Below, in pieces: positions 19,871 to 28,074 of a stretch of DNA of 64,000 bases. Position numbers and translations under genes: made by a program. Location of the stretch: the NCBI GenBank assembly GCA_017305635.1, contig JAFKKF010000013.1, positions 248,001-312,000 of the forward strand, read 5' to 3'. The number at the start of each line of letters is the position of its first letter. Position 1 is the stretch's first letter. The notes under the pieces are model-generated. The model searched no databases. It saw only the letters and a list, made by a program, of their open reading frames with translations, and was not told the DNA's origin. Source of the stretch: Hyphomicrobiales bacterium. GTDB lineage: Bacteria > Pseudomonadota > Alphaproteobacteria > Rhizobiales > Kaistiaceae.

Positions 19871-21466
19871 CTATACGATCATCCGATAGGCCGGCAGCGT
19901 CAGGAACGCCGCCAGCGTCCCGGCGGTCGAGAGCTTGCGGAAGAGCTCGATCGCTTGCGGGAACCTGCCGCCGGCGAAGGCCTTCTCGCCGACCTCGCCC
20001 TTCACCCGTTCCATCTCCTCGCCGAGGCACTTCTCGAAGAGGTCCCTGGTGACCACGGTCCCGTCGGAGAGCTTCGCCTCGAAATGCAGCTGCTGCCAGA
20101 TCTGCGAGCGGCTGATCTCGGCGGTCGCCGCATCCTCCATGAGGTTGTAGAGCGGCACCGCGCCGCGCCCCCGCAGCCACGCCTCGATGTACTGCACGCC
20201 GACGCGGATGTTCTCCCGTACGCCGTCGAGGGTGCGCGTCCCCTCGTGCACCTCGAGCAGGTCCTTCTGCCCGGCCGTGACCTCCTCGCGTGCCTTGCCG
20301 AGCTGGTTCGGCGTCGGCATGAACTTGTCGAACACCTCCATCGCCACCGGCACGAGGTCGGGATGGGCCACCCAGGTGCCGTCATGGCCGGCCTTCGCCT
20401 CGCGCTCCTTGTCGGCGCGCACCTTGGCGAAGGCCGCCTCGTTCACCGCCGGGTTCTTGCGGTCCGGGATCTGCGCCGCCATGCCGCCCATGGCGAAGGC
20501 GCCGCGGCGGTGGCAGGTCTTGATGAGGAGCTCCGAATAGGCCTTCAGGAAGGCCTTGCCCATGACCACCTGGCTGCGGTCGGGCAGCAGGAATTCCGGC
20601 TTGTTCCGGAGCGTCTTGATGAAGGAGAAGATATAGTCCCAGCGCCCGCAGTTGAGCCCCGCCATGTGGTCGCGAAGCTCATAGATGATCTCGTCCATCT
20701 CGAAGGCCGCCGGCAGCGTCTCGATGAGCACCGTCGCCTTGATCACGTTGGAGAGGCCAAGCGTCTTCTCGGCATGGGTGAAGACGTCGTTCCACAGCCG
20801 CGCCTCGAGATGGCTCTCCATCTTCGGCAGGTAGAAGTATGGGCCGCTGCCCTGGTCGAGCGCGGTCCTGGCGTTGAGGTAGAAATAGAGCCCGAAGTCG
20901 AAGAGCGAGCCGGACATGACCTCGCCGTCGACGAGCACATGGTCCTCGGGCAGATGCCAGCCGCGCGGGCGCACGAGCAGCACCGCGGGCTTTGCCGAGA
21001 GCTTGTATTCCTTGCCGCTGGCGGCGTCCTTGAAGTCGATCCTGCCGGCCCAGCGATCCTTCAGGTTCAGCTGGCCGTCGATCAGGTTCTCGAAGACCGG
21101 CGAGGTCGCGTCCTCGAAATCGGCCATGAAGACCTTGGCGCCGGAATTCAGCGCGTTGACGATCATCTTGCGATCGACCGGCCCGGTGATCTCGACGCGA
21201 CGGTCGAGAAGGTCCGCGGGGATCGGCGCCACCTTCCAGTCGCCGTCGCGGACGTGCTTCGTCTCGGCAAGGAAATCGGGCAGCGCACCGGCATCGAGCT
21301 TCGCCTGCACGCCCTCGCGCCGCTTCAGGAGTTCCAGGCGGCGCGCATTGAACCGGTGATGCAGGTCGGCGAGAAAGGCGGCGGTCTTCTCGTTCAGGAT
21401 TTCGTCATAGCGGTCGCCCCATGCCGCCTTGATCTCGAGACTCCCGATCTTCCTGCCCGCAACCAT
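19871..21466 (-). CDS. aceB: Malate synthase A
   Basis: Condenses glyoxylate with acetyl-CoA to malate in the glyoxylate shunt. The 531-residue product has the isoform A size (about 530) and landmarks: FMADFEDATSPVFENLIDGQ with the Mg-binding acidic residues, the RPRGWHLPEDHVLVDGE signature, IKATVLIETLPAAFEMDEIIYEL, and HDGTWVAHPDLVP with the catalytic Asp region. The start at 21466 was chosen because AGGGGGAAG precedes it. Isocitrate lyase is not in the window. Glyoxylate made by the glycolate oxidase cluster 3 kb away could be another source of substrate. Confidence 0.96.
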   Translation of the reverse strand: MVAGRKIGSLEIKAAWGDRYDEILNEKTAAFLADLHHRFNARRLELLKRREGVQAKLDAGALPDFLAETKHVRDGDWKVAPIPADLLDRRVEITGPVDRKMIVNALNSGAKVFMADFEDATSPVFENLIDGQLNLKDRWAGRIDFKDAASGKEYKLSAKPAVLLVRPRGWHLPEDHVLVDGEVMSGSLFDFGLYFYLNARTALDQGSGPYFYLPKMESHLEARLWNDVFTHAEKTLGLSNVIKATVLIETLPAAFEMDEIIYELRDHMAGLNCGRWDYIFSFIKTLRNKPEFLLPDRSQVVMGKAFLKAYSELLIKTCHRRGAFAMGGMAAQIPDRKNPAVNEAAFAKVRADKEREAKAGHDGTWVAHPDLVPVAMEVFDKFMPTPNQLGKAREEVTAGQKDLLEVHEGTRTLDGVRENIRVGVQYIEAWLRGRGAVPLYNLMEDAATAEISRSQIWQQLHFEAKLSDGTVVTRDLFEKCLGEEMERVKGEVGEKAFAGGRFPQAIELFRKLSTAGTLAAFLTLPAYRMIV

Positions 21467-21659
21467 CGCTTCCCCCTTGGTCCATGCGCCTGACAGCGGC
21501 GCCTTCCGGCCCTCTATGGCACAGGGCGGCATCCAACTGAACCGCGCGATGCGCTAGGCTGGAATGCTGAAGGTCGAGGATTCTGCTGCGGCGCAGCATG
21601 ATTCGGGGTCGCCATCGCCGGCCGCCGGCCCTACATACGGCCCTCCACGAGTGGCGACG

Positions 21660-22580
21660 ATGCAATCCATCATACAGGTCGAGAACCTTTCGAAGGTCTA
21701 CAAGACCGGATTCCAGGCGCTGAAGAGCGTCAGCCTGGACATCCGGAAGGGCGAGATATTCGCGCTTCTCGGCCCGAACGGCGCCGGCAAGACGACGCTG
21801 ATCAGCATCATCTGCGGCATCGTCAACCCGACCTCGGGCCGGGTCACCGCCGACGGGCACGACATCCTCCGCGACTATCGCCAGGCGCGCGCAAAGATCG
21901 GGCTGGTGCCGCAGGAACTGACCACCGATGCCTTCGAATCGGTCTGGAACACGGTCACCTTCAGCCGCGGCCTGTTCGGGAAGGCAGCCAACCCGGCCTT
22001 CATCGAGAAGATTCTCAAGGACCTCTCGCTCTGGGACAAGAAGGACAGCCGCATCATGCGGCTCTCCGGCGGCATGAAGCGGCGCGTGATGATCGCCAAG
22101 GCATTGGCCCACGAGCCGAGCATCCTCTTCCTCGACGAGCCGACCGCGGGCGTCGACGTGACGCTCAGGCGCGACATGTGGAACCTCGTCCGCGAGCTGC
22201 GCGCCAATGGCGCGACGATCATCCTCACCACCCACTACATCGAGGAAGCCGAGGAGATGGCCGACCGCGTCGGCGTCATCAACAAGGGCGAGCTCATCCT
22301 GGTCGAGGAGAAGGCCACGCTGATGAAGAAGCTCGGCAAGAAGCGCCTGACGCTGGAGCTCGCCGAGAAGCTCGACCGCGTGCCCGATGCGCTTGCGCCC
22401 TTCAACCTCGCCATCGGCGAGGGCGGGACCACCCTCACCTACAGCTACGACACCAATGCCGAGCGCACGGGCATCACGCGCCTCCTGCAGGGACTGAGCG
22501 AGGCCGGGATCCGCTTTCGCGACCTCGACACCGAGCAATCCTCGCTCGAGGACATCTTCGTCAGCCTGGTGAGCGGGTGA
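21660..22580 (+). CDS. ABC exporter ATP-binding subunit (YadG-like)
   Basis: A 306-residue ATPase of an ABC-2 type exporter. It has Walker [11 protein letters not shown]-loop LVPQEL, signature LSGGMKRR, Walker [13 protein letters not shown] and the H-loop [13 protein letters not shown]-terminal extension (about 225-306) ends [13 protein letters not shown], typical of drug or polysaccharide export ATPases. The start at 21660 ([13 protein letters not shown]) was preferred to the longer frame beginning at 21564, which adds a low-complexity Ser/Pro segment. The partner permease starts 4 bp after the stop. The pair resembles E. coli YadG/YadH, whose substrate is unclear. Confidence 0.92.
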   Translation: MQSIIQVENLSKVYKTGFQALKSVSLDIRKGEIFALLGPNGAGKTTLISIICGIVNPTSGRVTADGHDILRDYRQARAKIGLVPQELTTDAFESVWNTVTFSRGLFGKAANPAFIEKILKDLSLWDKKDSRIMRLSGGMKRRVMIAKALAHEPSILFLDEPTAGVDVTLRRDMWNLVRELRANGATIILTTHYIEEAEEMADRVGVINKGELILVEEKATLMKKLGKKRLTLELAEKLDRVPDALAPFNLAIGEGGTTLTYSYDTNAERTGITRLLQGLSEAGIRFRDLDTEQSSLEDIFVSLVSG

Positions 22581-22584
22581 GCGC

Positions 22585-23346
22585 ATGAACTATCACGCGG
22601 TCTGGTCGATCTATCGCTTCGAGATGGCGCGGGCCTTCCGCACCGTCATGCAGAGCATCATCTCGCCGGTCATCTCGACCTCGCTCTATTTCGTCGTCTT
22701 CGGCGCGGCAATCGGCACGCGCATCGAATCGGTCGAGGGCGTGTCCTACGGCTCCTTCATCGTGCCGGGCCTGATCATGCTCTCGCTGCTGACGCAGAGC
22801 ATCGCCAATGCCTCGATCGGCATCTACTTCCCGAAATTCGTCGGCACGATATACGAGCTCCTCTCGGCCCCGGTCTCCTACCTCGAGATCGTCATCAGCT
22901 ATGTCGGCGCGGCGGCGACCAAGTCGATCCTGCTCGGCCTCCTCATCCTGCTGACCGCCAGCTTCTTCGTGTCGCTCCGCATCGAGCATCCGTTCTGGAT
23001 GCTTCTCTTCCTGGTGCTGACGGCGCTCACCTTCAGCCTCTTCGGCTTCATCATCGGCATCTGGGCGGACGGCTTCGAGAAGCTGCAGATCGTGCCGCTC
23101 CTCATCATCACGCCGCTCACCTTCCTCGGCGGCAGCTTCTATTCGATCAAGATGCTGCCGCCCTTCTGGCAGACGGTCGCACTCTTCAACCCGGTGGTCT
23201 ACCTGATCAGCGGGTTTCGCTGGAGCTTCTACGGCATCTCGGACGTGCATGTCGGCGTCAGCGTCGGCATGACTTTCGTCTTCCTCGCCATCTGCCTCGC
23301 CGTCGTCGCCTGGATCTTCAAGACCGGCTACAAGCTGAAGAACTAG
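22585..23346 (+). CDS. ABC-2 type permease (YadH-like)
   Basis: A 253-residue inner-membrane protein with about six hydrophobic helices. It is an ABC2_membrane domain starting [25 protein letters not shown] and containing the [19 protein letters not shown] signature before the last helices. It forms the transporter with the ATPase encoded 4 bp upstream. The final TAG shares the bases CTAG with the stop of the convergent thiE, so the two genes overlap by 4 bp at their ends. Confidence 0.92.
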   Translation: MNYHAVWSIYRFEMARAFRTVMQSIISPVISTSLYFVVFGAAIGTRIESVEGVSYGSFIVPGLIMLSLLTQSIANASIGIYFPKFVGTIYELLSAPVSYLEIVISYVGAAATKSILLGLLILLTASFFVSLRIEHPFWMLLFLVLTALTFSLFGFIIGIWADGFEKLQIVPLLIITPLTFLGGSFYSIKMLPPFWQTVALFNPVVYLISGFRWSFYGISDVHVGVSVGMTFVFLAICLAVVAWIFKTGYKLKN

Positions 23347-23987
23347 GCCCTGCCGGCGCGAGCCGCCCTGACGATCTCCGCCAGCTCCCGCGTCGCCAGT
23401 TCGGGATCGGGCGCGGCGCAGATCGCCGAGACGACCGACACGCCCGCGGCGCCGGCAGCGATCGCGTCCGCCGCGTTGCCGGCGTGGAGCCCCCCGATGG
23501 CGACGATCGGCAGCCCGGTCCGCGCCGCGATCCGCTTCAGTCCCGCCATGCCCATCGGCGGCGCGGCATCAACCTTGGTCGGCGTGGCAAATACCGGTCC
23601 GACGCCGAGATAGTCGACCAGCGTCAGGTCGGAGCGATCGAGGTCCGTCTCCTCGGTGATCGACAGGCCGAGTATCCGGTCCGGGCCGATCAGGGCGCGG
23701 GCGTCCCGCACGTCCATGTCCGACTGGCCGACATGGACGCCGTCGGCATCGGCGGCAAGCGCCACGTCGACCCGGTCGTTGACGATGAGCGGGATCCTGT
23801 GCGGGCGGAGCAGCCCGGCCAGCGCCCGTGCCTCGACGACGAGCGTCCGCGTCTTCGCCTCCGGGTCGCGCAACTGCACCATCGTCGCTCCGCCCCTCGC
23901 GGCTGCGAGGACAACGTCGCGGACGCCGCGCACGCCCGACAGACCGCGGTCGGTGACGAGATAGACCGAGAGGTCGACCGCGTTCAT
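23343..23987 (-). CDS. thiE: Thiamine-phosphate synthase
   Basis: Joins the pyrimidine (HMP-PP) and thiazole (HET-P) moieties into thiamine phosphate. The 214-residue TIM barrel has [11 protein letters not shown] near the N-terminus, [22 protein letters not shown] with phosphate and Mg ligands, and [17 protein letters not shown]. The start at 23987 overlaps the thiM stop by 4 bp (ATGA), so translation is probably coupled; the longer frame is not needed. It is second in the thiM-thiE operon under the TPP riboswitch at about 24813-24898. Confidence 0.95.
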   Translation of the reverse strand: MNAVDLSVYLVTDRGLSGVRGVRDVVLAAARGGATMVQLRDPEAKTRTLVVEARALAGLLRPHRIPLIVNDRVDVALAADADGVHVGQSDMDVRDARALIGPDRILGLSITEETDLDRSDLTLVDYLGVGPVFATPTKVDAAPPMGMAGLKRIAARTGLPIVAIGGLHAGNAADAIAAGAAGVSVVSAICAAPDPELATRELAEIVRAARAGRA

Positions 23988-24805
23988 GCGGTGACGGATG
24001 CCCGGATCGCGGCGTGGCGTTCGAGCATGGCGAGGTCGGCGCCATGGAGCGCGTCGCAGAGCTCGGCCGGCAGGTGTCCCGGGCCGTTTCCGTTGCATCT
24101 CAGGGCCGCCTCGCGACCGGCCGCACCATATACGGCGAGCGCCGCGACCGTCGCCGCGAAGGGGGCGCGGACGGCGGCGAAGGCGGCGGTCACGGCGGAG
24201 AGCGCGCATCCCAGCGCCGTAGACAGCGGCATCAGGGCGTCTCCCCCGGTGATTCCGACCGTCTCATGGCCGTCGCACACGTAATCCACCTCGCCCGTGA
24301 CGGCGACCACCGCGCCCGTCTTCTTCGCCAAAGCGCGTGCCGAATCAAGGGCTTGGGCGGAAGCCGCGGTCGAATCGACGCCCTGCCCACCGGCCCCGGC
24401 CGCTCCCGCCAAGCTCATGATTTCGCTGGCATTTCCGCGAATGATCGTCGGCCGGAGGGTGGCCAGCGATGCCGCGACATTGGTCCGGTACGGCGTCGCC
24501 CCGCACCCGACCGGGTCCAGAACCCAAGGCTTTCCCAGGGAATTGGCCTTGCGCGCGGCAAGCCCCATGGCCTCGACCCAGCGCGGGGACAAGGTGCCGA
24601 TATTGATCACCAGCGAAGACGAGATCGAGACGAAATCCTCAACCTCTTCAACGGCATGGACCATTGCCGGCGAAGCCCCCAGAGCGAGGAGGACGTTGGC
24701 CGAAAGGGTCATCGCAACGTAGTTGGTGATGTTGTGGACGAGCGGACGAGCCGTCCGGAGGTCCGAAAGCGCGCGCGATGCGTCGTTCAAGTCTATGATA
24801 TTCAT
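23984..24805 (-). CDS. thiM: Hydroxyethylthiazole kinase
   Basis: Phosphorylates salvaged 4-methyl-5-(2-hydroxyethyl)thiazole for ThiE. The 273-residue product has the family start HNITNYVAMTLSANVLLALG, the segment PWVLDPVGCGAT, RGNASEIMSLAG, VAVTGEVDYV and, near the C-terminus, STALGCALSAVTAAF containing the conserved catalytic-site Cys. It is the first gene after the TPP riboswitch and overlaps thiE by 4 bp. No thiC, thiO, thiS or thiG is present here, so this operon serves thiazole salvage and coupling. Confidence 0.96.
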   Translation of the reverse strand: MNIIDLNDASRALSDLRTARPLVHNITNYVAMTLSANVLLALGASPAMVHAVEEVEDFVSISSSLVINIGTLSPRWVEAMGLAARKANSLGKPWVLDPVGCGATPYRTNVAASLATLRPTIIRGNASEIMSLAGAAGAGGQGVDSTAASAQALDSARALAKKTGAVVAVTGEVDYVCDGHETVGITGGDALMPLSTALGCALSAVTAAFAAVRAPFAATVAALAVYGAAGREAALRCNGNGPGHLPAELCDALHGADLAMLERHAAIRASVTA

Positions 24806-24812
24806 GGATTTT

Positions 24813-24898
24813 CCTCATCCCTCCGCCGGCATGAACCGGATCAGGTTCGACGGGTTGGCGGATTGCCTCTCAGCCCTTCGGGCACCCCGTGAGACGGT
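24813..24898 (-). promoter_or_regulatory. TPP riboswitch (THI element)
   Basis: On the minus strand, just before thiM, the sequence runs ACGGGGTGCCC, then GGGCTGAGAGG, then ACCCGTCGAACCTGATCCGG and finally GCCGGCGGAGGGATGAGG. The CTGAGA and ACCYGWHGAACCTGATC blocks in this order are diagnostic of the TPP aptamer. The GGAGGGAT segment lies about 11-20 bp from the thiM ATG and contains the likely ribosome-binding site, so TPP binding probably blocks translation initiation of thiM-thiE. Confidence 0.95.
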
Positions 24899-24905
24899 CG
24901 TGAAA

Positions 24906-26246
24906 CTAGGCCGCGACGGGCCCGGACGCAAGGCGAGACGCCCCGAGACGGTCGGCGAGACGCTCCGGGACGGGACCGCCATAGGCCCAGTCGAGGAGCT
25001 CGACCGTATGCACCACCGGAACCCCGGTCCCGGAGGCGATCTGGGTCATGCACCCGATATTTCCGGCAGCGATGACGTCGGGCTTCGTCGCCTCGATATT
25101 GGCGACCTTGCGGTCGCGGAGGCGCCCGGCGATCTCCGGCTGGAGGAGATTGTAGGTGCCGGCGGAGCCGCAGCAGAGGTGGCTTTCCGCGGCTTCGCGG
25201 ACCTTGAAGCCGGCCTTGGCGAGGAGGGACTTGGGCGCCGTCCTGATCTGCTGGCCGTGCTGGAGCGAGCAGGCGGCGTGATAGGTGACGTCGAGACGGG
25301 GATGAGACGCCGGCTTTCCGAGGGGAATCGCCTCGAGATACTCGCTGACGTCCTTCGCGAGCGAGGCGACGCGCGCCGCCTTGTCGGCATAGGCGGGATC
25401 GTTGCGGAACATGAAGCCGTAGTCCTTCACCGTCGTGCCGCAGCCGGACGTGGTGACGACGATCGCGTCCAGTCCGCCCGTCTCGATCTCGCGGGTCCAG
25501 ACGTCGATGTTGCGGCGGGCGAGCGCGTGGGCACGTTCCTCCTTGCCCATGTGATGGGGGAGCGCTCCGCAGCAGCCCTCGCCTTCGGCGAGCACGACCT
25601 CGACGCCGGAGCGGGTGAGCAGGCGGATGGCGGCGGCGTTGATGCCGGGATCGAGCACGGACTGGGCGCAGCCCTGGAGAAGCGCCACCCTGCCCCGCTT
25701 CTCGCCGAGGGCCGGCGAGACCGGTGGCATGGCCCCGGCAGCCGGCAGCTTCGACGGCGCGAGACTGAGCATGGCGCCGATCCGCTCGAGACCGGGAATG
25801 CGGGCGGCAATGGCGCCTAGCGGCCGGCCGAACCAGGCGGCGGCGAGCGCGAGACGGAAGCGGCGCGGATAGGGAAGGACGGCCGCGAGGACGGCGCGGA
25901 GCGCGCGGTCGAGGAACGGACGACGATAGGTCTTCTCGATGCGGGCGCGGGCATGGTCGACGAGGTGCATGTAGTCGACGCCCGAGGGGCAGGTGGTCAT
26001 GCAGGAGAGGCAGGAGAGGCAGCGGTCGACGTGGGTGACGACCTCCTCGCTCGCCGGCTTGTCGTTCTCCAGCATGTCCTTGATGAGGTAGATGCGGCCG
26101 CGCGGGCTGTCGAGCTCGTCGCCGAGGAGGACGTAGGTCGGGCAGGTCGCCGTGCAGAAGCCGCAATGGACGCAGGTGCGGAGGATCTTCTCCGACGTGG
26201 CGATGTCCGGATCGGCGAGCTGGGCGAGGGTGAAATTGGTCTGCAT
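24906..26246 (-). CDS. glcF: Glycolate oxidase iron-sulfur subunit
   Basis: The electron-transfer subunit of the membrane-associated glycolate oxidase, which oxidises glycolate to glyoxylate. The 446-residue product has two [4Fe-4S] motifs near the N-terminus, CVHCGFCTATCP and CLSCLSCMTTCP, and two cysteine-rich CCG domains, seen as GEGCCGALPHHMG and ESHLCCGSAGTYN with HAACSLQHGQQI. The start at 26246 (MQTNFTLAQLADP) matches family starts. In the operon glcD-glcE-x-glcF it is last, separated from glcE by a DUF559 gene. It ends about 8 bp before the TPP riboswitch region of thiM. Confidence 0.95.
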   Translation of the reverse strand: MQTNFTLAQLADPDIATSEKILRTCVHCGFCTATCPTYVLLGDELDSPRGRIYLIKDMLENDKPASEEVVTHVDRCLSCLSCMTTCPSGVDYMHLVDHARARIEKTYRRPFLDRALRAVLAAVLPYPRRFRLALAAAWFGRPLGAIAARIPGLERIGAMLSLAPSKLPAAGAMPPVSPALGEKRGRVALLQGCAQSVLDPGINAAAIRLLTRSGVEVVLAEGEGCCGALPHHMGKEERAHALARRNIDVWTREIETGGLDAIVVTTSGCGTTVKDYGFMFRNDPAYADKAARVASLAKDVSEYLEAIPLGKPASHPRLDVTYHAACSLQHGQQIRTAPKSLLAKAGFKVREAAESHLCCGSAGTYNLLQPEIAGRLRDRKVANIEATKPDVIAAGNIGCMTQIASGTGVPVVHTVELLDWAYGGPVPERLADRLGASRLASGPVAA

Positions 26247-26268
26247 GTCTTCCCTGAACCGCGTCCCT

Positions 26269-26661
26269 TCAAGCCGGTCCGGCTTCGACGGCACCGCCTG
26301 CCGCCTGGACTTCGATGAACAACCGATCCAGCACGTCAGGAAGCCGCGTGGCCACATCGCCGTTCCAGAAGCGGAGCACCCGGTATCCGTGACCTTCTAT
26401 CCTTCTCGTGCGCAGCGCGTCGCGAGCGATCTCCTGATCCGTCCCATGGGTCGCGCCATCCATCTCCACCACAAGTCGCCTCTCGTGGCAGACGAAATCG
26501 ACGATGTAGCCGGCAATTGGTACCTGCCGGCGGAAATGGAGGTCCGCGAACCGTCCGGCCCGTACCGCTCGCCAGAAGCGCTGCTCGGCCAGTGTCATCG
26601 AGCGTCGAAGCGACTTCGCCCGGCTGCGCAGCGTTCCGGAGATCGGCAGATGCGCCGGCAC
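26269..26661 (-). CDS. DUF559 domain protein (very short patch repair endonuclease-like fold)
   Basis: About 130 residues carrying the complete DUF559 pattern: RSRAKSLRRSMTLAEQRFW, then LHFRRQVPIAGYIVDFVCHERRLVVEMDGATH with the PD-(D/E)XK-like acidic residues, and GYRVLRFWNGDVATRLPDVLDRLF. Proteins of this family are related to Vsr/MTase-associated nucleases, but their biological role is generally unknown. The start is uncertain. A GTG at 26661 with GAGGAC upstream gives a normal length, while the longer frame runs through an inverted repeat pair at 26711-26794 and is probably not coding. The gene lies between glcE and glcF, 22 bp before the latter, and looks like an insertion into the operon. 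Confidence 0.8.
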   Translation of the reverse strand: MPAHLPISGTLRSRAKSLRRSMTLAEQRFWRAVRAGRFADLHFRRQVPIAGYIVDFVCHERRLVVEMDGATHGTDQEIARDALRTRRIEGHGYRVLRFWNGDVATRLPDVLDRLFIEVQAAGGAVEAGPA

Positions 26662-26710
26662 GAGCGCTGGGTCCTCATGCTGAAGCGGGGCCTTACCCCC
26701 CTCCCCCACC

Positions 26711-26794
26711 CTCCCCCACAAGGGGGGAGGGAGCGCGCCCTTCCGAATCATCCTGCGCCTCGTGGCGAACGTCCTCTCCCCCCTTGTGGGGGAG
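26711..26794. repeat. Inverted repeat pair beside the DUF559 gene
   Basis: CTCCCCCACAAGGGGGGAGG at 26711-26730 and its near reverse complement, with CCCCCTTGTGGGGGAG, at 26773-26794. Each arm is itself palindromic, so the unit can fold into two hairpins or one long one. It lies between glcE and the DUF559 gene. Confidence 0.75.
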
Positions 26795-26859
26795 ATAGCG
26801 TCGCTTGGACCGCAGGTCCTAGCGAAGCTTGAGAGGGGTAAGACAACCAAGCCACGGAT

Positions 26860-28071
26860 TCAAACACCTGCGTACATGCGGCCGGGATTGAGGATGCCGG
26901 CGGGATCGAAGGTGTCCTTGAGGCGGCGGGTCAGCGCCATGAGGGCGGATGCCGGCGGATCGAAAACGTCATTGGCGGCGCGGAGCGGCTCGGGCGCCCG
27001 GGCGAGCGTGGCATAGCCGCCGGCGGCGCGGGCCGCCGGGCGGATGACCGAGGCGCCGGCATCGGGGCCGTCGCCGCCGGCAATCCAGACGAGGCCGCCG
27101 CCCCAATCGTAGAGGACACGGCAGGCAAAGGACTTCCGCGCGGCCTCGGCGACAGAGGGACCGTCGCCCGGCCGCACCGAGACGCGCCAGACCGGAACGC
27201 CCGCCGGAGAGGCGAAGACGGAAAGGTCACGGATCGACTTCCACAGCGCCGCCGAGGGCGCCGCCTCGATGCGCGCGGCGCTGCCGAAATCGACCAGATC
27301 CTCGGCGAGGCGGCCGAGGCGATAGTCGACCGAGGCCGTGAAGCCGTCGAGGCGCAGCAGCGTGCGCGCCGGGGTGCCGTTCTGCGCCGGAACGTGGGCG
27401 GCGCCGGTGACGCCATAGGGCGAACCGAGGCCGGCGGCGAGCGCGGCGATGGCGCGGCGATCGTCGAGGCCCTGGAGGACGAGCGTCGCCTCGACCTCGG
27501 GCATGGGCTGGACCTTGAAGGTCACCTCGCTCATCACCGCGAGGGTGCCATAGGATCCGGCGAGAAACTTGACCAGGTCGTAGCCGGTGACGTTCTTCAT
27601 GACGCGGCCGCCGTTCTTCACGACCTCGCCGCGCCCATCGACGAAGCGGAGGCCGATGAGGCTGTCGCGCGCGGCGCCGGCGGTGATGCGGCGCGGGCCG
27701 GAGAGGTTCGCCGCGGCGACACCGCCGACGGTCGGCACGCCATCGCTGCCATAGAGGGCGCGCCAGTCCGGCGGCTCGAAGGCGAGACGCTGGCGCTCGC
27801 CGGCGAGAAGGTTCTCGACCTCGGCAAGCGGCGTTCCCGCGCGAGCGGAAACCACGAGCTCGGTCGGTTCGTAGAGCGTAACGCCGGTCAGGCGCCGGGT
27901 GGAGAGCGTGGCGGCGGCCTGCAGCGGCCGGCCGAGGCCGCGGAGCGCACCGCCGCCTTCCACGGCAAGCGGGCGGCGCGCCGCGGCGGCATCGGCGATG
28001 ATCGCGGCCAGTTCGGCCTCGTCCCCGGGTGTGAGGATCGCCTGTTCCTCGCTCATTTCATGCGCACTCAT
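26860..28071 (-). CDS. glcE: Glycolate oxidase FAD-binding subunit
   Basis: The second flavoprotein-like subunit of glycolate oxidase. The 403-residue product contains an FAD_binding_4 domain, with VEGGGALRGLGRP near the N-terminus, the VSARAGTPLAEVENLLA block, TVGGVAAANLSGPRR and KNVTGYDLVKFLAGSYGTLAV. It is shorter than GlcD and ends DTFDPAGILNPGRMY, the standard tail of this flavoprotein family. It starts 3 bp after the glcD stop, so the pair is co-translated. Confidence 0.95.
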   Translation of the reverse strand: MSAHEMSEEQAILTPGDEAELAAIIADAAAARRPLAVEGGGALRGLGRPLQAAATLSTRRLTGVTLYEPTELVVSARAGTPLAEVENLLAGERQRLAFEPPDWRALYGSDGVPTVGGVAAANLSGPRRITAGAARDSLIGLRFVDGRGEVVKNGGRVMKNVTGYDLVKFLAGSYGTLAVMSEVTFKVQPMPEVEATLVLQGLDDRRAIAALAAGLGSPYGVTGAAHVPAQNGTPARTLLRLDGFTASVDYRLGRLAEDLVDFGSAARIEAAPSAALWKSIRDLSVFASPAGVPVWRVSVRPGDGPSVAEAARKSFACRVLYDWGGGLVWIAGGDGPDAGASVIRPAARAAGGYATLARAPEPLRAANDVFDPPASALMALTRRLKDTFDPAGILNPGRMYAGV

Positions 28072-28074
28072 GGT

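Noticed and set aside
18533..21493. A 986-codon open frame across the DHA2 exporter and malate synthase
   Set aside because: It overlaps two recognised genes in other frames or strands, has Arg/His-rich low-complexity translation and matches no family.
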